A DNA stretch of 64,000 nucleotides from Pseudarthrobacter raffinosi (GTDB taxonomy: Bacteria; Actinomycetota; Actinomycetes; Actinomycetales; Micrococcaceae). The notes below the pieces were generated by a model that worked only from the letters and a program-made list of their open reading frames with translations, made no database searches and was not told the DNA's origin. Positions 27,137 to 37,399 of this stretch are shown here, one piece after another. How positions within the stretch are numbered: position 1 is the first letter of the stretch; each line of letters opens with the position of its first letter. The translations under genes were made by a program, and so were the position numbers. The DNA is taken from positions 62,001 through 126,000 of the forward strand of contig NZ_JAMXBH010000002.1 in NCBI RefSeq assembly GCF_023913735.1, given 5' to 3'.

Positions 27137-28155
27137 TGGGGATGTTCACCGGGCCCCTCCCGCTCGTACCGGTTTCCAGCGGAACGGCAGCCGGCCAGCA
27201 GGACAAGGGCCCCAACGTCGTGGCGCTCGGCGGCGGGCACGGACTGTCCGCTTCGCTCTCGGCGCTGCGGCTGCTCACCTCCGAGCTGACCGCCATTGTC
27301 ACTGTGGCGGACGACGGCGGGTCTTCAGGGCGTCTGCGCGACGAGTACGGCGTCCTGCCGCCCGGAGACCTGCGCATGGCGCTCTCCGCCTTGTGCGATG
27401 ACACGGACTGGGGACGCACCTGGCGCGACGTGATGCAGCACCGTTTCAGGCCAGGCCAGGGCAGCGGCGGATCGCTGGACGAGCATGCAATGGGCAACCT
27501 GCTCATCGTCACCCTTTGGGAGCTGCTGGGCGACACCGTGGCCGGCCTGAAGTGGGCCGGCGCCCTGCTCGGTGCCCGTGGACAGGTCCTGCCCATGTCC
27601 ACCGTTCCGCTGACCATTGAAGGTGACATCCGCGTCACTGCACCTGACGGCACGTTCGCGCTCCAGACAGTCCGCGGGCAGGCGCGGTGCGCCGTTGCCG
27701 GCTCGCTGGAGCACGTCCGCCTCCTGCCCGAACAGGCGCCGGCCTGCGTTGAAGCCCTGACAGCCATCGAACTGGCTGACTGGGTAATCCTGGGGCCGGG
27801 GTCCTGGTACACGTCCGTGCTGCCGCACCTGCTGCTCCCGGAAATGCGTGACGCCCTGAGTGCCACAGCCGCAAAACGCTGCCTCACCATGAACCTGGCC
27901 ACGGACACCAAGGAGACCACGGGCATGTCGGCGGCGGACCACCTGTACGCAATGCGCCGGTATGCGCCGGACTTCAGCGTCGACGTTGTCCTGGCGGATC
28001 CCGCGTCGGTGCCGGACCGGCAGGAGTTCGAGAAAGCCGCCGGGATGATCGGCGCCGAGGTTGTCTTGGGTAAAGTGGGGGCGTCGGGCCGCCGACCCGT
28101 CCATGACCCCCTGCGTCTGGCAGCGGCGTACCACGACATTTTCGGGAACAGTTAG
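27136..28155 (+). CDS. yvcK: YvcK/CofD-like gluconeogenesis factor
   Basis: CofD-fold protein of 339 residues related to B. subtilis YvcK and mycobacterial CuvA. These bind UDP-sugars and affect cell shape and growth on gluconeogenic carbon. Core motifs are VVALGGGHGLSASLSAL near residue 33, TVADDGGSSGRLRDEYG near 56, GDLRMALSAL, and NLLIVTLWELLGD. LGPGSWYTSVLPHLL lies near 220 and LADPASVP near 285. Its ATG overlaps the rapZ TAA, and whiA follows after nine bases, so translation of the three is coupled. Confidence 0.94.
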   Translation: MGMFTGPLPLVPVSSGTAAGQQDKGPNVVALGGGHGLSASLSALRLLTSELTAIVTVADDGGSSGRLRDEYGVLPPGDLRMALSALCDDTDWGRTWRDVMQHRFRPGQGSGGSLDEHAMGNLLIVTLWELLGDTVAGLKWAGALLGARGQVLPMSTVPLTIEGDIRVTAPDGTFALQTVRGQARCAVAGSLEHVRLLPEQAPACVEALTAIELADWVILGPGSWYTSVLPHLLLPEMRDALSATAAKRCLTMNLATDTKETTGMSAADHLYAMRRYAPDFSVDVVLADPASVPDRQEFEKAAGMIGAEVVLGKVGASGRRPVHDPLRLAAAYHDIFGNS

Positions 28156-28164
28156 GAAGGTGCC

Positions 28165-29145
28165 ATGGCACTGACATCATCGGTCAAGGAAGAACTGTCC
28201 CGTCTGGACATCAAGAAATCTTCAGTCCGCAAGGCAGAGGTCTCGGCAATGCTGCGCTTCGCCGGCGGCCTGCACATCATCTCGGGCAGGATCGTGATCG
28301 AAGCCGAGGTTGACCTCGCATCGACGGCGCGCAGGCTCCGGGCGGCCCTTGCTGAGGTTTACGGGCACCAGAGCGAGATCATCGTCGTCTCCGGCGGCGG
28401 ACTGCGCCGCGGCAGCCGGTACGTGGTGCGGGTAGTCCGCGACGGCGAGTCCCTGGCCCGGCAGACAGGCCTCCTGGACGGCCGCGGCCGGCCGGTGCGG
28501 GGGCTTCCCTCGGCCGTCGTTAACGGCTCGGCCGCCGACGCCGAGGCCGTGTGGCGTGGAGCTTTCCTGGCCCACGGGTCCCTCACGGAACCGGGCCGTT
28601 CGTCATCGCTTGAGGTCACCTGCCCGGGTCCCGAGTCGGCGCTTGCCCTCGTTGGTGCCGCCCGCCGTCTTGGCATCCAGGCCAAAGCCCGCGAAGTCAG
28701 GGGAGTGGACCGTGTGGTGATCCGCGACGGCGACACCATCGCCGCCCTGCTCATCCGCATGGGCGCCCACGACGCCCTGATGGTCTGGGAAGAACGCAGG
28801 ATGCGCAAGGAAGTCAGGGCCACGGCCAACCGGCTGGCCAACTTTGACGACGCCAACCTGCGGCGCTCCGCCCAGGCGGCCGTGGCCGCCGGAGCCAGGG
28901 TTGACCGGGCACTGGAGATCCTGGGTGACGACGTCCCGGACCACCTCAAATACGCCGGCGAACTCCGGGTGGCCCACAAACAGGCGAGCCTGGACGAGCT
29001 GGGGCGCCTGGCAGATCCGGTAATGACCAAGGACGCCATCGCCGGCCGCATCCGCCGGCTCCTGGCCATGGCGGATAAGCGGGCCATCGATTTGGGGATC
29101 CCTGGCACTGATGCCAATGTGACGCCTGAGATGCTGGACGAGTAG
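28165..29145 (+). CDS. whiA: Sporulation/cell-division regulator WhiA
   Basis: DNA-binding protein of 326 residues with an N-terminal LAGLIDADG-like fold and a C-terminal helix-turn-helix. In Streptomyces it works with WhiB at sporulation and division genes; non-sporulating actinobacteria also keep it. The N-terminus [21 protein letters not shown] is characteristic ([10 protein letters not shown]). [14 protein letters not shown] follows, then [12 protein letters not shown]. The helix-turn-helix region reads [21 protein letters not shown] and [28 protein letters not shown]-like AGGAAGGTG precedes the ATG. Third gene of the rapZ-yvcK-whiA unit. Confidence 0.95.
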   Translation: MALTSSVKEELSRLDIKKSSVRKAEVSAMLRFAGGLHIISGRIVIEAEVDLASTARRLRAALAEVYGHQSEIIVVSGGGLRRGSRYVVRVVRDGESLARQTGLLDGRGRPVRGLPSAVVNGSAADAEAVWRGAFLAHGSLTEPGRSSSLEVTCPGPESALALVGAARRLGIQAKAREVRGVDRVVIRDGDTIAALLIRMGAHDALMVWEERRMRKEVRATANRLANFDDANLRRSAQAAVAAGARVDRALEILGDDVPDHLKYAGELRVAHKQASLDELGRLADPVMTKDAIAGRIRRLLAMADKRAIDLGIPGTDANVTPEMLDE

Positions 29146-29180
29146 CGGCGCCCCTAGAATCAGAGCGTTCACCCTGATCT

Positions 29181-29201
29181 TCCGGATGCCAGTCATCCGG
29201 A
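29181..29201. repeat. Small stem-loop between whiA and sodA
   Basis: TCCGGATG and CATCCGGA (29181-29188, 29194-29201) form an 8-bp stem with a five-base loop. It could end whiA transcripts or sit in the sodA leader. It lacks a T-run. Confidence 0.4.
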
Positions 29202-29256
29202 TGCACAATCCGAGAGTTACAACCCGGACAGACCGTCCACGACATTGGAGGATTTT

Positions 29257-29883
29257 GTGACCGAGTACGTACTGCCAGAACTCAGCTACGACTACGCGGC
29301 GCTTGAGCCGCACATTTCGGCGCGCATCATGGAGCTGCACCACAGCAAACACCACGCTGCCTACGTTGCAGGTGCCAACAACGCCCTTGCCCAGCTGGCA
29401 GAGGCGCGCGACAAGGGCGATTTCGCCAACATCAACCGCCTTTCGAAGGACCTCGCGTTCCACACCGGCGGCCACATCAACCACTCGGTGTTCTGGAACA
29501 ACCTGTCACCGGACGGCGGCGACAAGCCTGAGGGCGAGCTGGCAGCTGCCATCGACGATGCCTTCGGTTCCTTCGACGCCTTCCGCGCACAGTTCTCCGC
29601 GGCTGCCCTTGGCCTGCAGGGATCGGGCTGGGGCTTCCTGGCCTACGAGCCGATCGGTGGCAACCTGGTCATCGAGCAGCTCTACGACCAGCAGGGCAAC
29701 GTGGCTCTCGGCACCACGCCGCTGCTGATGCTGGACATGTGGGAGCACGCCTTCTACCTGGACTACGTCAACGTCAAGGCTGACTACGTCAAGGCCTTCT
29801 GGAACATTGTCAACTGGGCCGATGTCGCCAAGCGCTTCGCTGCTGCACGCACCAACGCCACGGGCCTCATCACCCTGCCGTAG
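29257..29883 (+). CDS. sodA: Superoxide dismutase, Mn-type
   Basis: Cytosolic superoxide dismutase of 208 residues. Metal ligands are visible in [10 protein letters not shown] (first His), [13 protein letters not shown] (second His), and [11 protein letters not shown] (Asp and third His). The Gly-Gly before HINH and the Gln in [11 protein letters not shown] are features of Mn-dependent enzymes, though cambialism cannot be excluded. I chose the GTG at 29257 because TGGAGG lies five bases upstream; an ATG at 29245 overlaps that site. A strong terminator follows. Confidence 0.95.
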   Translation: MTEYVLPELSYDYAALEPHISARIMELHHSKHHAAYVAGANNALAQLAEARDKGDFANINRLSKDLAFHTGGHINHSVFWNNLSPDGGDKPEGELAAAIDDAFGSFDAFRAQFSAAALGLQGSGWGFLAYEPIGGNLVIEQLYDQQGNVALGTTPLLMLDMWEHAFYLDYVNVKADYVKAFWNIVNWADVAKRFAAARTNATGLITLP

Positions 29884-29948
29884 TGACCCGCAGTACATGA
29901 GCGTGTAACAAACTTCACATTTCGGCGTGATTTCGGCCGGAATGTGGA

Positions 29949-29985
29949 AGGTCCGCCCCCGCACTTGCGGGGGCGGACCTACTTA
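29949..29985 (+). terminator. Intrinsic terminator of sodA
   Basis: A perfect 15-bp inverted repeat (29949-29963 with 29966-29980) is followed by ACTT, about 65 bases after the sodA stop. Confidence 0.85.
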
Positions 29986-30087
29986 AACGTAAGATGGATC
30001 ACGGAAGGCGGTCTGCCTTCAGCAATGTGGCTGGTCGCCCTCCGATCTGTTAATCATCTCTGCCCAATGGCGTGCGGGATCTGTTAG

Positions 30088-30115
30088 TTGGCTTCAATGC
30101 CCGCTCAACTAGTTT
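30088..30115 (+). promoter_or_regulatory. Candidate promoter of gap operon
   Basis: TTGGCT (30088-30093), a 16-base spacer and TAGTTT (30110-30115) lie 33 bases before the gap GTG. An AAGGAG ribosome-binding site (30133-30138) falls in the resulting short leader. Confidence 0.4.
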
Positions 30116-30123
30116 GTGCTTAA

Positions 30124-31158
<1,035 letters not shown>

Positions 31159-31168
31159 GGTTAGACAC

Positions 31169-32395
31169 ATGACATTCCACACCCTCAACGAACTGATCGC
31201 TGAAGGTGTCCGCGGGCGGTACATTCTTGTCAGAAGTGACCTGAATGTGCCGCTCGACGGCTCTACAGTGACTGACGACGGCCGCATCAAGGCCTCTCTG
31301 CCAGTACTGGGAAAGCTCACGGACGCCGGTGCCCGCGTGCTGGTAACAGCCCACCTCGGACGCCCCAAGGGCGCTCCGGAGGAAAAGTACTCCCTCCGGC
31401 CTGCCGTAGCGCGGCTCGTCGAACTTGCCGCCTTCAAGGTCTCGCTCGCGAAGGACACCGTGGGCAGCTCCGCTAAGGAACTCGCCTCCTCCCTTCAGGA
31501 CGGCGAGGTCCTCGTCCTGGAGAACGTGCGCTTCGACGCCCGGGAGACCAGCAAGGACGACGCCGAACGCGGCGCCTTCGCGGACGAACTGGTGGCCCTG
31601 ACCGGGGCCAACGGCGCCTACGTTGACGACGCCTTTGGTGCCGTGCACCGCAAGCACGCCAGTGTCTACGACGTCGCCACCCGGCTCCCGTCCTACCAGG
31701 GCGATCTTGTGCACACCGAGGTGGAGGTCCTGCGGAAGCTGACAGCTGACACGCAGCGGCCCTACGTGGTGGTGCTCGGCGGCTCCAAGGTCTCCGACAA
31801 GCTGGCGGTCATCGACAACCTCATCGGCAAGGCCGACACCATCCTGGTGGGCGGCGGCATGCTCTTCACGTTCCTGGCAGCAGAGGGCCACAGCGTGGCC
31901 GGCAGCCTCCTGGAAGAAGACCAGATCCCGGTTGTCCAGGACTACCTGAAACGGGCTGCCGGTGCCGGCACCGAATTCATTGTGCCCACCGACGTTGTGG
32001 TGGCCGGTAAGTTCGCGTCCGACGCTGACTACGAGACTGTCCCCGCGGACGGCATCGAGGGCAGCAGCTTCGGTGCCCGGGGCATCGGCCTGGACATCGG
32101 ACCGGACTCTGCAGCCGCTTTTGCGGACCGCATCAAGGGCGCCAAAACGGTGTTCTGGAACGGGCCCATGGGCGTCTTTGAATTCGAAGCATTCTCCGGC
32201 GGAACCCGCGCCGTGGCCCAGGCCCTCACCGAGGTCGACGCGTTCACCGTGGTCGGCGGCGGCGACTCCGCTGCCGCCGTGCGGACGCTCGGCTTCGCTG
32301 ACGACCAGTTCGGTCACATTTCCACCGGCGGCGGCGCCAGCCTGGAATATCTCGAAGGCAAGGAACTCCCGGGACTCAGCGTCCTGGACCGTTAG
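31169..32395 (+). CDS. pgk: Phosphoglycerate kinase
   Basis: Transfers phosphate from 1,3-bisphosphoglycerate to ADP in glycolysis; 408 residues. The substrate-binding N-terminus [11 protein letters not shown], the basic patch THLGRPKG-like [13 protein letters not shown], and [10 protein letters not shown] are seen. The hinge [18 protein letters not shown] and the nucleotide motif [13 protein letters not shown] follow. I use the ATG at 31169. A longer open frame extends back into gap but has no start signal and encodes no conserved residues. It is in operon with gap. Confidence 0.97.
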   Translation: MTFHTLNELIAEGVRGRYILVRSDLNVPLDGSTVTDDGRIKASLPVLGKLTDAGARVLVTAHLGRPKGAPEEKYSLRPAVARLVELAAFKVSLAKDTVGSSAKELASSLQDGEVLVLENVRFDARETSKDDAERGAFADELVALTGANGAYVDDAFGAVHRKHASVYDVATRLPSYQGDLVHTEVEVLRKLTADTQRPYVVVLGGSKVSDKLAVIDNLIGKADTILVGGGMLFTFLAAEGHSVAGSLLEEDQIPVVQDYLKRAAGAGTEFIVPTDVVVAGKFASDADYETVPADGIEGSSFGARGIGLDIGPDSAAAFADRIKGAKTVFWNGPMGVFEFEAFSGGTRAVAQALTEVDAFTVVGGGDSAAAVRTLGFADDQFGHISTGGGASLEYLEGKELPGLSVLDR

Positions 32396-32422
32396 GCACC
32401 TGGACTGCCAAGTCCTCCGGCT

Positions 32423-32448
32423 GGCAGGGTGCCCGCGGGCACCCTGCC
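32423..32448 (+). repeat. Strong stem-loop between pgk and tpiA
   Basis: Two 12-base arms (32423-32434 and 32437-32448) are perfectly complementary with only GC between them, giving a 26-bp palindrome. It lies 27 bases after the pgk stop. No T-run follows, so partial termination, RNA processing or mRNA protection is more likely than full termination. Confidence 0.7.
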
Positions 32449-32482
32449 GGCCGCACACATATCAAGTACTTTTGGAGAACAC

Positions 32483-33298
32483 GTGACTACGTCAACGAAC
32501 GGCGCTTTTGACCGCACGCCTCTCATTGCAGGCAACTGGAAGATGAACATGGACCATGTCCAGGGCATCACCCTCCTGCAAAAACTGGCCTGGACCCTGT
32601 CCGACGCCAAGCACGACTACAACCGGGTTGAGGTGGCCGTCTTCCCGCCATTCACCGACCTCCGCGGCGTGCAGACCCTCGTCCAGGGAGATGAACTGGA
32701 CATAGCCTACGGCGGCCAGGACCTCTCCCAGTTCGACTCGGGCGCCTACACGGGCGACACCTCCGGCCAGTTCCTGAACAAGCTGGGCTGCCGCTACGTC
32801 CTGGTGGGGCACAGTGAACGCCGCACCATCCACCAGGAATCCGACGAAGTGCTCAACGCCAAGGTCAAGGCAGCGTTCAAGCACAGTGTCACTCCGGTCC
32901 TTTGCGTGGGGGAAGGCCTGGAAATCCGCCAGGCCGGCACGCATGTCGAGCACACGCTGACACAGCTCCGGGCGAACGTCGCCGGTTTGACGGCCGAGCA
33001 GGCGGCAGAGCTTGTGGTGGCCTACGAGCCCGTCTGGGCCATCGGCACCGGTGAAGTGGCCGGGCCGGAGGACGCCCAGGAAATGTGCGCCGCCATCCGC
33101 GCGGAACTGGCCACGCTCTTCGGCGATGACGTTGCGGCGAAGATCCGGCTGCTCTACGGCGGCTCGGTCAAGGCCAATAATGTCGCCGCGATCCTGAAGG
33201 AACGCGACGTTGACGGCGTGTTGGTCGGCGGGGCAAGCCTCGATCCCGCGGAGTTTGCTAATATTGTCAGGTTCGAGAGTCACCTGGTGACGGACTAG
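32483..33298 (+). CDS. tpiA: Triosephosphate isomerase
   Basis: Interconverts dihydroxyacetone phosphate and glyceraldehyde-3-phosphate; 271 residues with a short N-terminal extension ([12 protein letters not shown]) before the conserved [10 protein letters not shown]. Catalytic Lys is in NWKMN, His in [10 protein letters not shown], and Glu in [12 protein letters not shown]. The phosphate loop is [10 protein letters not shown]. The GTG at 32483 has TTGGAG about ten bases upstream. The stop codon sits inside a 20-bp palindrome that separates it from secG. Confidence 0.97.
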   Translation: MTTSTNGAFDRTPLIAGNWKMNMDHVQGITLLQKLAWTLSDAKHDYNRVEVAVFPPFTDLRGVQTLVQGDELDIAYGGQDLSQFDSGAYTGDTSGQFLNKLGCRYVLVGHSERRTIHQESDEVLNAKVKAAFKHSVTPVLCVGEGLEIRQAGTHVEHTLTQLRANVAGLTAEQAAELVVAYEPVWAIGTGEVAGPEDAQEMCAAIRAELATLFGDDVAAKIRLLYGGSVKANNVAAILKERDVDGVLVGGASLDPAEFANIVRFESHLVTD

Positions 33299-33306
33299 TC
33301 CGTCAC
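33279..33306 (+). repeat. Palindrome over the tpiA stop with two alternative folds
   Basis: A perfect 20-bp palindrome (33287-33306) centred on CTAG includes the TAG stop of tpiA. Its left half also belongs to a second inverted repeat GTCACC-T-GGTGAC (33279-33291). The two hairpins share bases and cannot form together. Confidence 0.6.
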
Positions 33307-33349
33307 TCAGCTCCAGGCTCCCGCAATTCCAATCTTCTGAAAGGCCGTC

Positions 33350-33607
33350 GTGGACGTTCTTCATGTCATTCTGCAGATTCTCCTGGGCATCACCAGCCTT
33401 CTGCTGACCCTGCTTATCCTCCTCCACAAGGGCCGGGGTGGCGGGCTGTCGGACATGTTCGGCGGCGGTATGAGTTCCGGCCTCAGCTCCTCCGGCGTGG
33501 CCGAGCGGAACCTGAACAGGTTCACGGTGATTCTGGGCGTTACCTGGGGCGTCGTGATCATCGCCCTTGGCCTGTTCATGCGCTTCAGCGGCGCAGGGGA
33601 CTCATAG
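33350..33607 (+). CDS. secG: Preprotein translocase subunit SecG
   Basis: Small inner-membrane subunit of the SecYEG channel, 85 residues. Two hydrophobic segments (about 3-24 and 57-78) flank the conserved loop HKGRGGGLSDMFGGGM. The loop is followed by the Ser/Gly-rich stretch usual for the family. GTG start preceded by GAAAGG. Placement after tpiA is the standard actinobacterial order. A strong terminator ends the operon. Confidence 0.95.
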   Translation: MDVLHVILQILLGITSLLLTLLILLHKGRGGGLSDMFGGGMSSGLSSSGVAERNLNRFTVILGVTWGVVIIALGLFMRFSGAGDS

Positions 33608-33659
33608 CTCCTGCAACTGATCGTCGCCCGGCACTGCCGCGATGGGGAACTCCGAACTA

Positions 33660-33700
33660 AACTGTGGCTGTTGGCTTCCAACAGCCACAGTTTTGTGTTT
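33660..33700 (+). terminator. Intrinsic terminator after secG
   Basis: A perfect 15-bp inverted repeat (33660-33674 with 33678-33692, loop CTT) is followed by TTTGTGTTT, the most classical terminator in the window. The rbpA ribosome-binding site begins about 17 bases after the stem. Confidence 0.92.
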
Positions 33701-33718
33701 AAGCAGCCAGGAGTCCCG

Positions 33719-34114
33719 ATGGTACATAGTGCGTCAGCGTTCCGCGGCACCCGGGTGGGTGTCACAGAAGGAGCCGGTCCCAAGAACCAGTCAGAAGCGG
33801 CCTCGGGCGAGAGGGTGCCCCGTATCAGGGTTTCCTTTTGGTGCGCCAAGGGGCATGAGACCCAGCTTGTTTTCCTGCGGTTGCCGGAGGAGCAGCTTCC
33901 CACGGTCTGGGACTGCCGGCGCTGCGGGGCTCCGGCATCACGGGACGGCAAGGAAGCCGACCTGCCGGACCCGCTGGACGAAGGCTTCAAGAGCCACCTT
34001 GAATACGTTAAAGAACGGCGCTCCGACCAGGACGCCCAAGCTGTCCTGGCCGGAGCGCTGGAAAGGCTACGCGCCGGCGGCGTCCTTCCGGACGAGCTGC
34101 TGCGGGACGCGTGA
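33719..34114 (+). CDS. rbpA: RNA polymerase-binding protein RbpA
   Basis: Actinobacteria-specific factor that binds RNA polymerase and the principal sigma factor and stabilises open complexes; 131 residues. The zinc-binding core shows FWCAKGHETQLVF and TVWDCRRCGAPA. The basic linker and sigma-interaction domain are in LPDPLDEGFKSHLEYVKERRS and the C-terminal helix ALERLRAGGVL. The ATG at 33719 follows AGGAG. A separate promoter must lie within or just after the secG terminator. The gene overlaps the convergent pgl gene by 48 bases. Confidence 0.96.
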   Translation: MVHSASAFRGTRVGVTEGAGPKNQSEAASGERVPRIRVSFWCAKGHETQLVFLRLPEEQLPTVWDCRRCGAPASRDGKEADLPDPLDEGFKSHLEYVKERRSDQDAQAVLAGALERLRAGGVLPDELLRDA

Positions 34115-34885
34115 CGCTGCGTTTTCGTCGATAAGCCACAGCGTGCGGGATGTTCCCCGCGGGCCTGCCGCCGGTACCTGTACCGGGTTGGCGCCCGCCA
34201 GGGCCAGGCCCACCGCGCCGGCCTTGTCCTCGCCCGCCACCACCATCCAGACCTCGGCAGCAGTGTTTATGGCGGGAAGCGTGAGCGAGATCCGCTGGGG
34301 CGGCGGCTTGGGGGAATTGCGGACGCCAACGACTGTCCGCTCCTTCTCCCGGATTCCGCCCTGCTCCGGGAAGAGCGAGGCTACGTGGGCGTCCGGGCCA
34401 ACGCCCAGCAGCACAACGTCCAGCCGCGGCAGTACTCCCGGTTCGTCCGGACGGTCGTCGGACATGTCGGCAGCGTGTTCGGCCTGGGCTGCTTCCCGGA
34501 GCCTGCGCGCGTAGTCCTCGGCGGCTTCTTCGGGCGTGTCGAAGTCATCCGAGGAGGCAGGCTGGTTGATCCTTGCAGGATCAACCGGAATGCTCGACAG
34601 GAGTGCAGCAAACGCCTGCCTGGTGTTCCGGTCGGGATGGTCCGCGGCAACAAAGCGCTCGTCACCCCACCAAAAGTTCACCTTGGACCAGTCCACGGCC
34701 GGCGCTGCCGGCGAATCCGCAACAGCCTTCAGCGTTCCGATGCCTACTGTGCCGCCGGTCAGCACCACCGTGGCCTCACCGTGCTTGTCCTGCACATCCA
34801 CCAGCTTGGTGATCAGGCGGGCCGCAATGGCGGCCATCAGGACGGACGAATCAGGATGGATGCTAACTCTTGGCTCAACGCTCAC
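34067..34885 (-). CDS. pgl: 6-phosphogluconolactonase
   Basis: Hydrolyses 6-phosphogluconolactone in the oxidative pentose-phosphate pathway; 272 residues (DevB/glucosamine-6-phosphate-deaminase fold). Motifs: VVLTGGTVGIGTL near residue 40, NFWWGDERFVAADHPDRN near 72, LLGVGPDAHVASLFP near 160, and RISLTLPAIN near 198. It is the last gene of tkt-tal-pgi-zwf-opcA-pgl. It overlaps opcA by 11 bases at its start and the convergent rbpA by 48 bases at its end. Confidence 0.95.
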   Translation of the reverse strand: MSVEPRVSIHPDSSVLMAAIAARLITKLVDVQDKHGEATVVLTGGTVGIGTLKAVADSPAAPAVDWSKVNFWWGDERFVAADHPDRNTRQAFAALLSSIPVDPARINQPASSDDFDTPEEAAEDYARRLREAAQAEHAADMSDDRPDEPGVLPRLDVVLLGVGPDAHVASLFPEQGGIREKERTVVGVRNSPKPPPQRISLTLPAINTAAEVWMVVAGEDKAGAVGLALAGANPVQVPAAGPRGTSRTLWLIDENAASRVPQQLVRKDAAGA

Positions 34886-35816
34886 TGGGTCGGACGCTCC
34901 TTAGATTGGTACGTGGCAGTCCAATAGTAATCACTTCGCCGAACACTTCGTCGGGGTCGAGGCGGCGGAGCTCTTCGGCGAGGCAGTCTTTGAGGCTGCG
35001 GCGTGGGAGGGAGATGCGTTGGGCGGGCTGTCCGGGCTGGGTGAGTTCGGCGACGGAGAGTCCGGGGCGGAAGAGCTGGACGTCGCCGGTGTGGCGCGTG
35101 AGCCGGACCCGGCGGATACCGGTGCCGGCGGGGTCCGCGACGATGGTCACAGGCGCGTCCAGGGCCAGGGTAAGCCATGCCGCCAGCAGGATGGTGGACG
35201 GGGAGTCGGAGGCGCCTTCGACGGCCACGGCGGTCACGGGGGAGGAGTCCACCTGGTCCAGGACTGCCGCGAGCTGGATCCGCCAGTTGGTCAGCCGGGT
35301 CCAGGCGAGGTCGGTGTCCCCGGCCTTGTACGTGGCCCGGATGTTCTCCAGCGCGGCCTGGGGATCGGTTTCGTTCGCGGAGTCGGTGATCCGGCGGTGC
35401 GCGATCCGGCCCACGGAGGTTTCGCAGGCGTTCTTCGGTGCCCCGTGCGGCCACCAGGCCACGATCGGCGCGTCCGGCAGGAGCAGGGCCGCGACCAGGG
35501 ATTCGCTTTCGTGGGCGAGCTCGCCGTAGCCGCGGAGCACGATGACCTCGGACGCGCCGGCGTCACCGCCGACCCGGATCTGCGCGTCGAGCCGGTTCGG
35601 GGCGGTCGCCCCGGCGTCGGCGAGGACGATGATCCGGCAGGGGTGTTCGCGGCTGGCCTCGTTCGCGGCCTCGATCGCTTCTTCCTCGAGCCCGGACCGG
35701 GTGACGACCACCAGGGTCAGGACCCGGCCCAGGGCGATCACGCCGCCCTGCTCGCGCAGGGACATAATCTTCTTGGAGATCTTCGAGGTGGTGGTGTCAG
35801 GCAAATCTACAATCAT
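34875..35816 (-). CDS. opcA: Glucose-6-phosphate dehydrogenase assembly protein OpcA
   Basis: Accessory protein needed for active glucose-6-phosphate dehydrogenase in cyanobacteria and actinobacteria; 313 residues. It opens with MIVDLPDTTTSKISKKI, typical of actinobacterial OpcA. It carries the conserved blocks RVLTLVVVT, HPCRIIVL, SEVIVLRGYGELAHE and LLLPDAPIVAWWPHGAP. It has no known catalytic motif. Its ATG overlaps the zwf stop by four bases and its end overlaps pgl, so it is translationally coupled on both sides. Confidence 0.95.
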   Translation of the reverse strand: MIVDLPDTTTSKISKKIMSLREQGGVIALGRVLTLVVVTRSGLEEEAIEAANEASREHPCRIIVLADAGATAPNRLDAQIRVGGDAGASEVIVLRGYGELAHESESLVAALLLPDAPIVAWWPHGAPKNACETSVGRIAHRRITDSANETDPQAALENIRATYKAGDTDLAWTRLTNWRIQLAAVLDQVDSSPVTAVAVEGASDSPSTILLAAWLTLALDAPVTIVADPAGTGIRRVRLTRHTGDVQLFRPGLSVAELTQPGQPAQRISLPRRSLKDCLAEELRRLDPDEVFGEVITIGLPRTNLRSVRPSER

Positions 35817-37384
35817 GGCCTTCTCCAGGTTCGTCCGTCACGGGCCAGCAGTTCATCGGCCGAGGCAGGGCCCCAGGACCCCGGAGCGTAGGGCTCCGGC
35901 TGCTCTTTGAGTCCGGCCCAGTAGTCTTCAAAGGGGTCCAGGATCTTCCAGGACAGCTCCACCTCCGCGTGCCGCGGGAACAGCGGCGGCTCGCCCAGGA
36001 GCACATCGAGGATGAGGCGCTCATAGGCTTCGGGGCTGGACTCGGTAAAGGAATGCCCGTAGCCGAAGTCCATGGTCACGTCCCGGACTTCCATCTGCGT
36101 GCCCGGGACCTTGGACCCGAACCGGATCGTCGCACCCTCATCGGGCTGGACCCGGATCACCACGGCATTCTGCCCGAAGTCATCCTCACCATGATCACGG
36201 AACAGCAGGTTCGGGGCGCGTTTGAACACCACCGCGATCTCCGTCACCCGCCGGCCCAGGCGCTTGCCCGCACGCAGGTAGAACGGCACACCGGCCCACC
36301 GGCGGGTATGGATATCCACCCGGATCGCCGCGAACGTCTCGGTCTTCGAATCCGCCGGGATACCCTCTTCTTCCAGGTAGCCCTGGACCTGTTCCCCGCC
36401 CTGCCAGCCGCCGGCGAACTGCCCCCGCGCCGAATGCGTCGACAGATCCTCCGGGAGCTTGACCGCGGCAAGGACCTTTTCCTTCTCCGCCCGCAGATCA
36501 TCGGCGTTGAAGGAAATGGGCTCCTCCATCGCCGTCAAAGCCAGCAGCTGGAGCAGGTGGTTCTGGATCACGTCGCGGGCAGCGCCCACACCGTCGTAAT
36601 ACCCGGCGCGGCCGCCCGTGCCGATGTCCTCGGCCATCGTGATCTGGACGTGGTCCACATAATTGGCGTTCCACAACGGCTCGAACAACTGGTTCGCGAA
36701 ACGCAGCGCCAGGATGTTCTGGACCGTTTCCTTACCCAGGTAATGATCGATCCGGAACACCGCATCCGGCGGGAAGACCGACTCCACAATGTCGTTCAGC
36801 TGCCGGGCCGAGTCCAGGTCATGCCCGAACGGCTTCTCGATCACCACCCGCCGCCACTTCTCACTCTCAGCCTGCGCGAGGCCGTGCTTGGACAGCTGGC
36901 GGCAGACCTGTTCAAACGCCTTCGGCGGGATCGAGAGGTAAAACGCGTGATTGCCCCGCGTTCCGCGCTGCTCATCCAGCTCAGCGATCGTGTCACCCAA
37001 CCGCTCAAAGGCGTCATCGTCGTCGAACTCGCCCTGGACAAAACGGATACCCTCAGCGAGCTGGTTCCACACCGCCTCATCAAACGGCGTCCGCGAGTAC
37101 GACTTCACCGACGCCTTCACCTCAGCAGCGAACTCCGCATCACTCCACGGACGGCGGCCGAAACCCACCAACGCGAAACTCGGCGGCAACAGCCCCCGGT
37201 TCGCCAGGTCATACACGGCCGGCATGAGCTTCTTACGGGCAAGATCCCCGGTCACCCCGAAGAGCACCAACGACGACGGACCGGCAATCCGATTCAGACG
37301 ACGGTCACGGGGATCCCGGAGCGGATTCCGCCCTGATCGCCCGGAACGCGTCGCGGAATTCCTGCCGTTTTCAGTTTCTGGCAT
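35813..37384 (-). CDS. zwf: Glucose-6-phosphate 1-dehydrogenase
   Basis: First enzyme of the oxidative pentose-phosphate pathway, 523 residues. The nucleotide-binding motif is VLFGVTGDLARKKLMP near residue 40. The substrate motif RIDHYLGKETVQN is near 215, and the EKPFGHDL block is near 180. The C-terminal alpha/beta domain is complete to QPEPYAPGSWGP. The N-terminal tail of about 35 residues is rich in Arg, Asn and Ser. It is followed by opcA with a four-base overlap and preceded by pgi with 15 bases between. Confidence 0.97.
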   Translation of the reverse strand: MPETENGRNSATRSGRSGRNPLRDPRDRRLNRIAGPSSLVLFGVTGDLARKKLMPAVYDLANRGLLPPSFALVGFGRRPWSDAEFAAEVKASVKSYSRTPFDEAVWNQLAEGIRFVQGEFDDDDAFERLGDTIAELDEQRGTRGNHAFYLSIPPKAFEQVCRQLSKHGLAQAESEKWRRVVIEKPFGHDLDSARQLNDIVESVFPPDAVFRIDHYLGKETVQNILALRFANQLFEPLWNANYVDHVQITMAEDIGTGGRAGYYDGVGAARDVIQNHLLQLLALTAMEEPISFNADDLRAEKEKVLAAVKLPEDLSTHSARGQFAGGWQGGEQVQGYLEEEGIPADSKTETFAAIRVDIHTRRWAGVPFYLRAGKRLGRRVTEIAVVFKRAPNLLFRDHGEDDFGQNAVVIRVQPDEGATIRFGSKVPGTQMEVRDVTMDFGYGHSFTESSPEAYERLILDVLLGEPPLFPRHAEVELSWKILDPFEDYWAGLKEQPEPYAPGSWGPASADELLARDGRTWRRP

Positions 37385-37399
37385 GTTTGCTGTTGAGCC

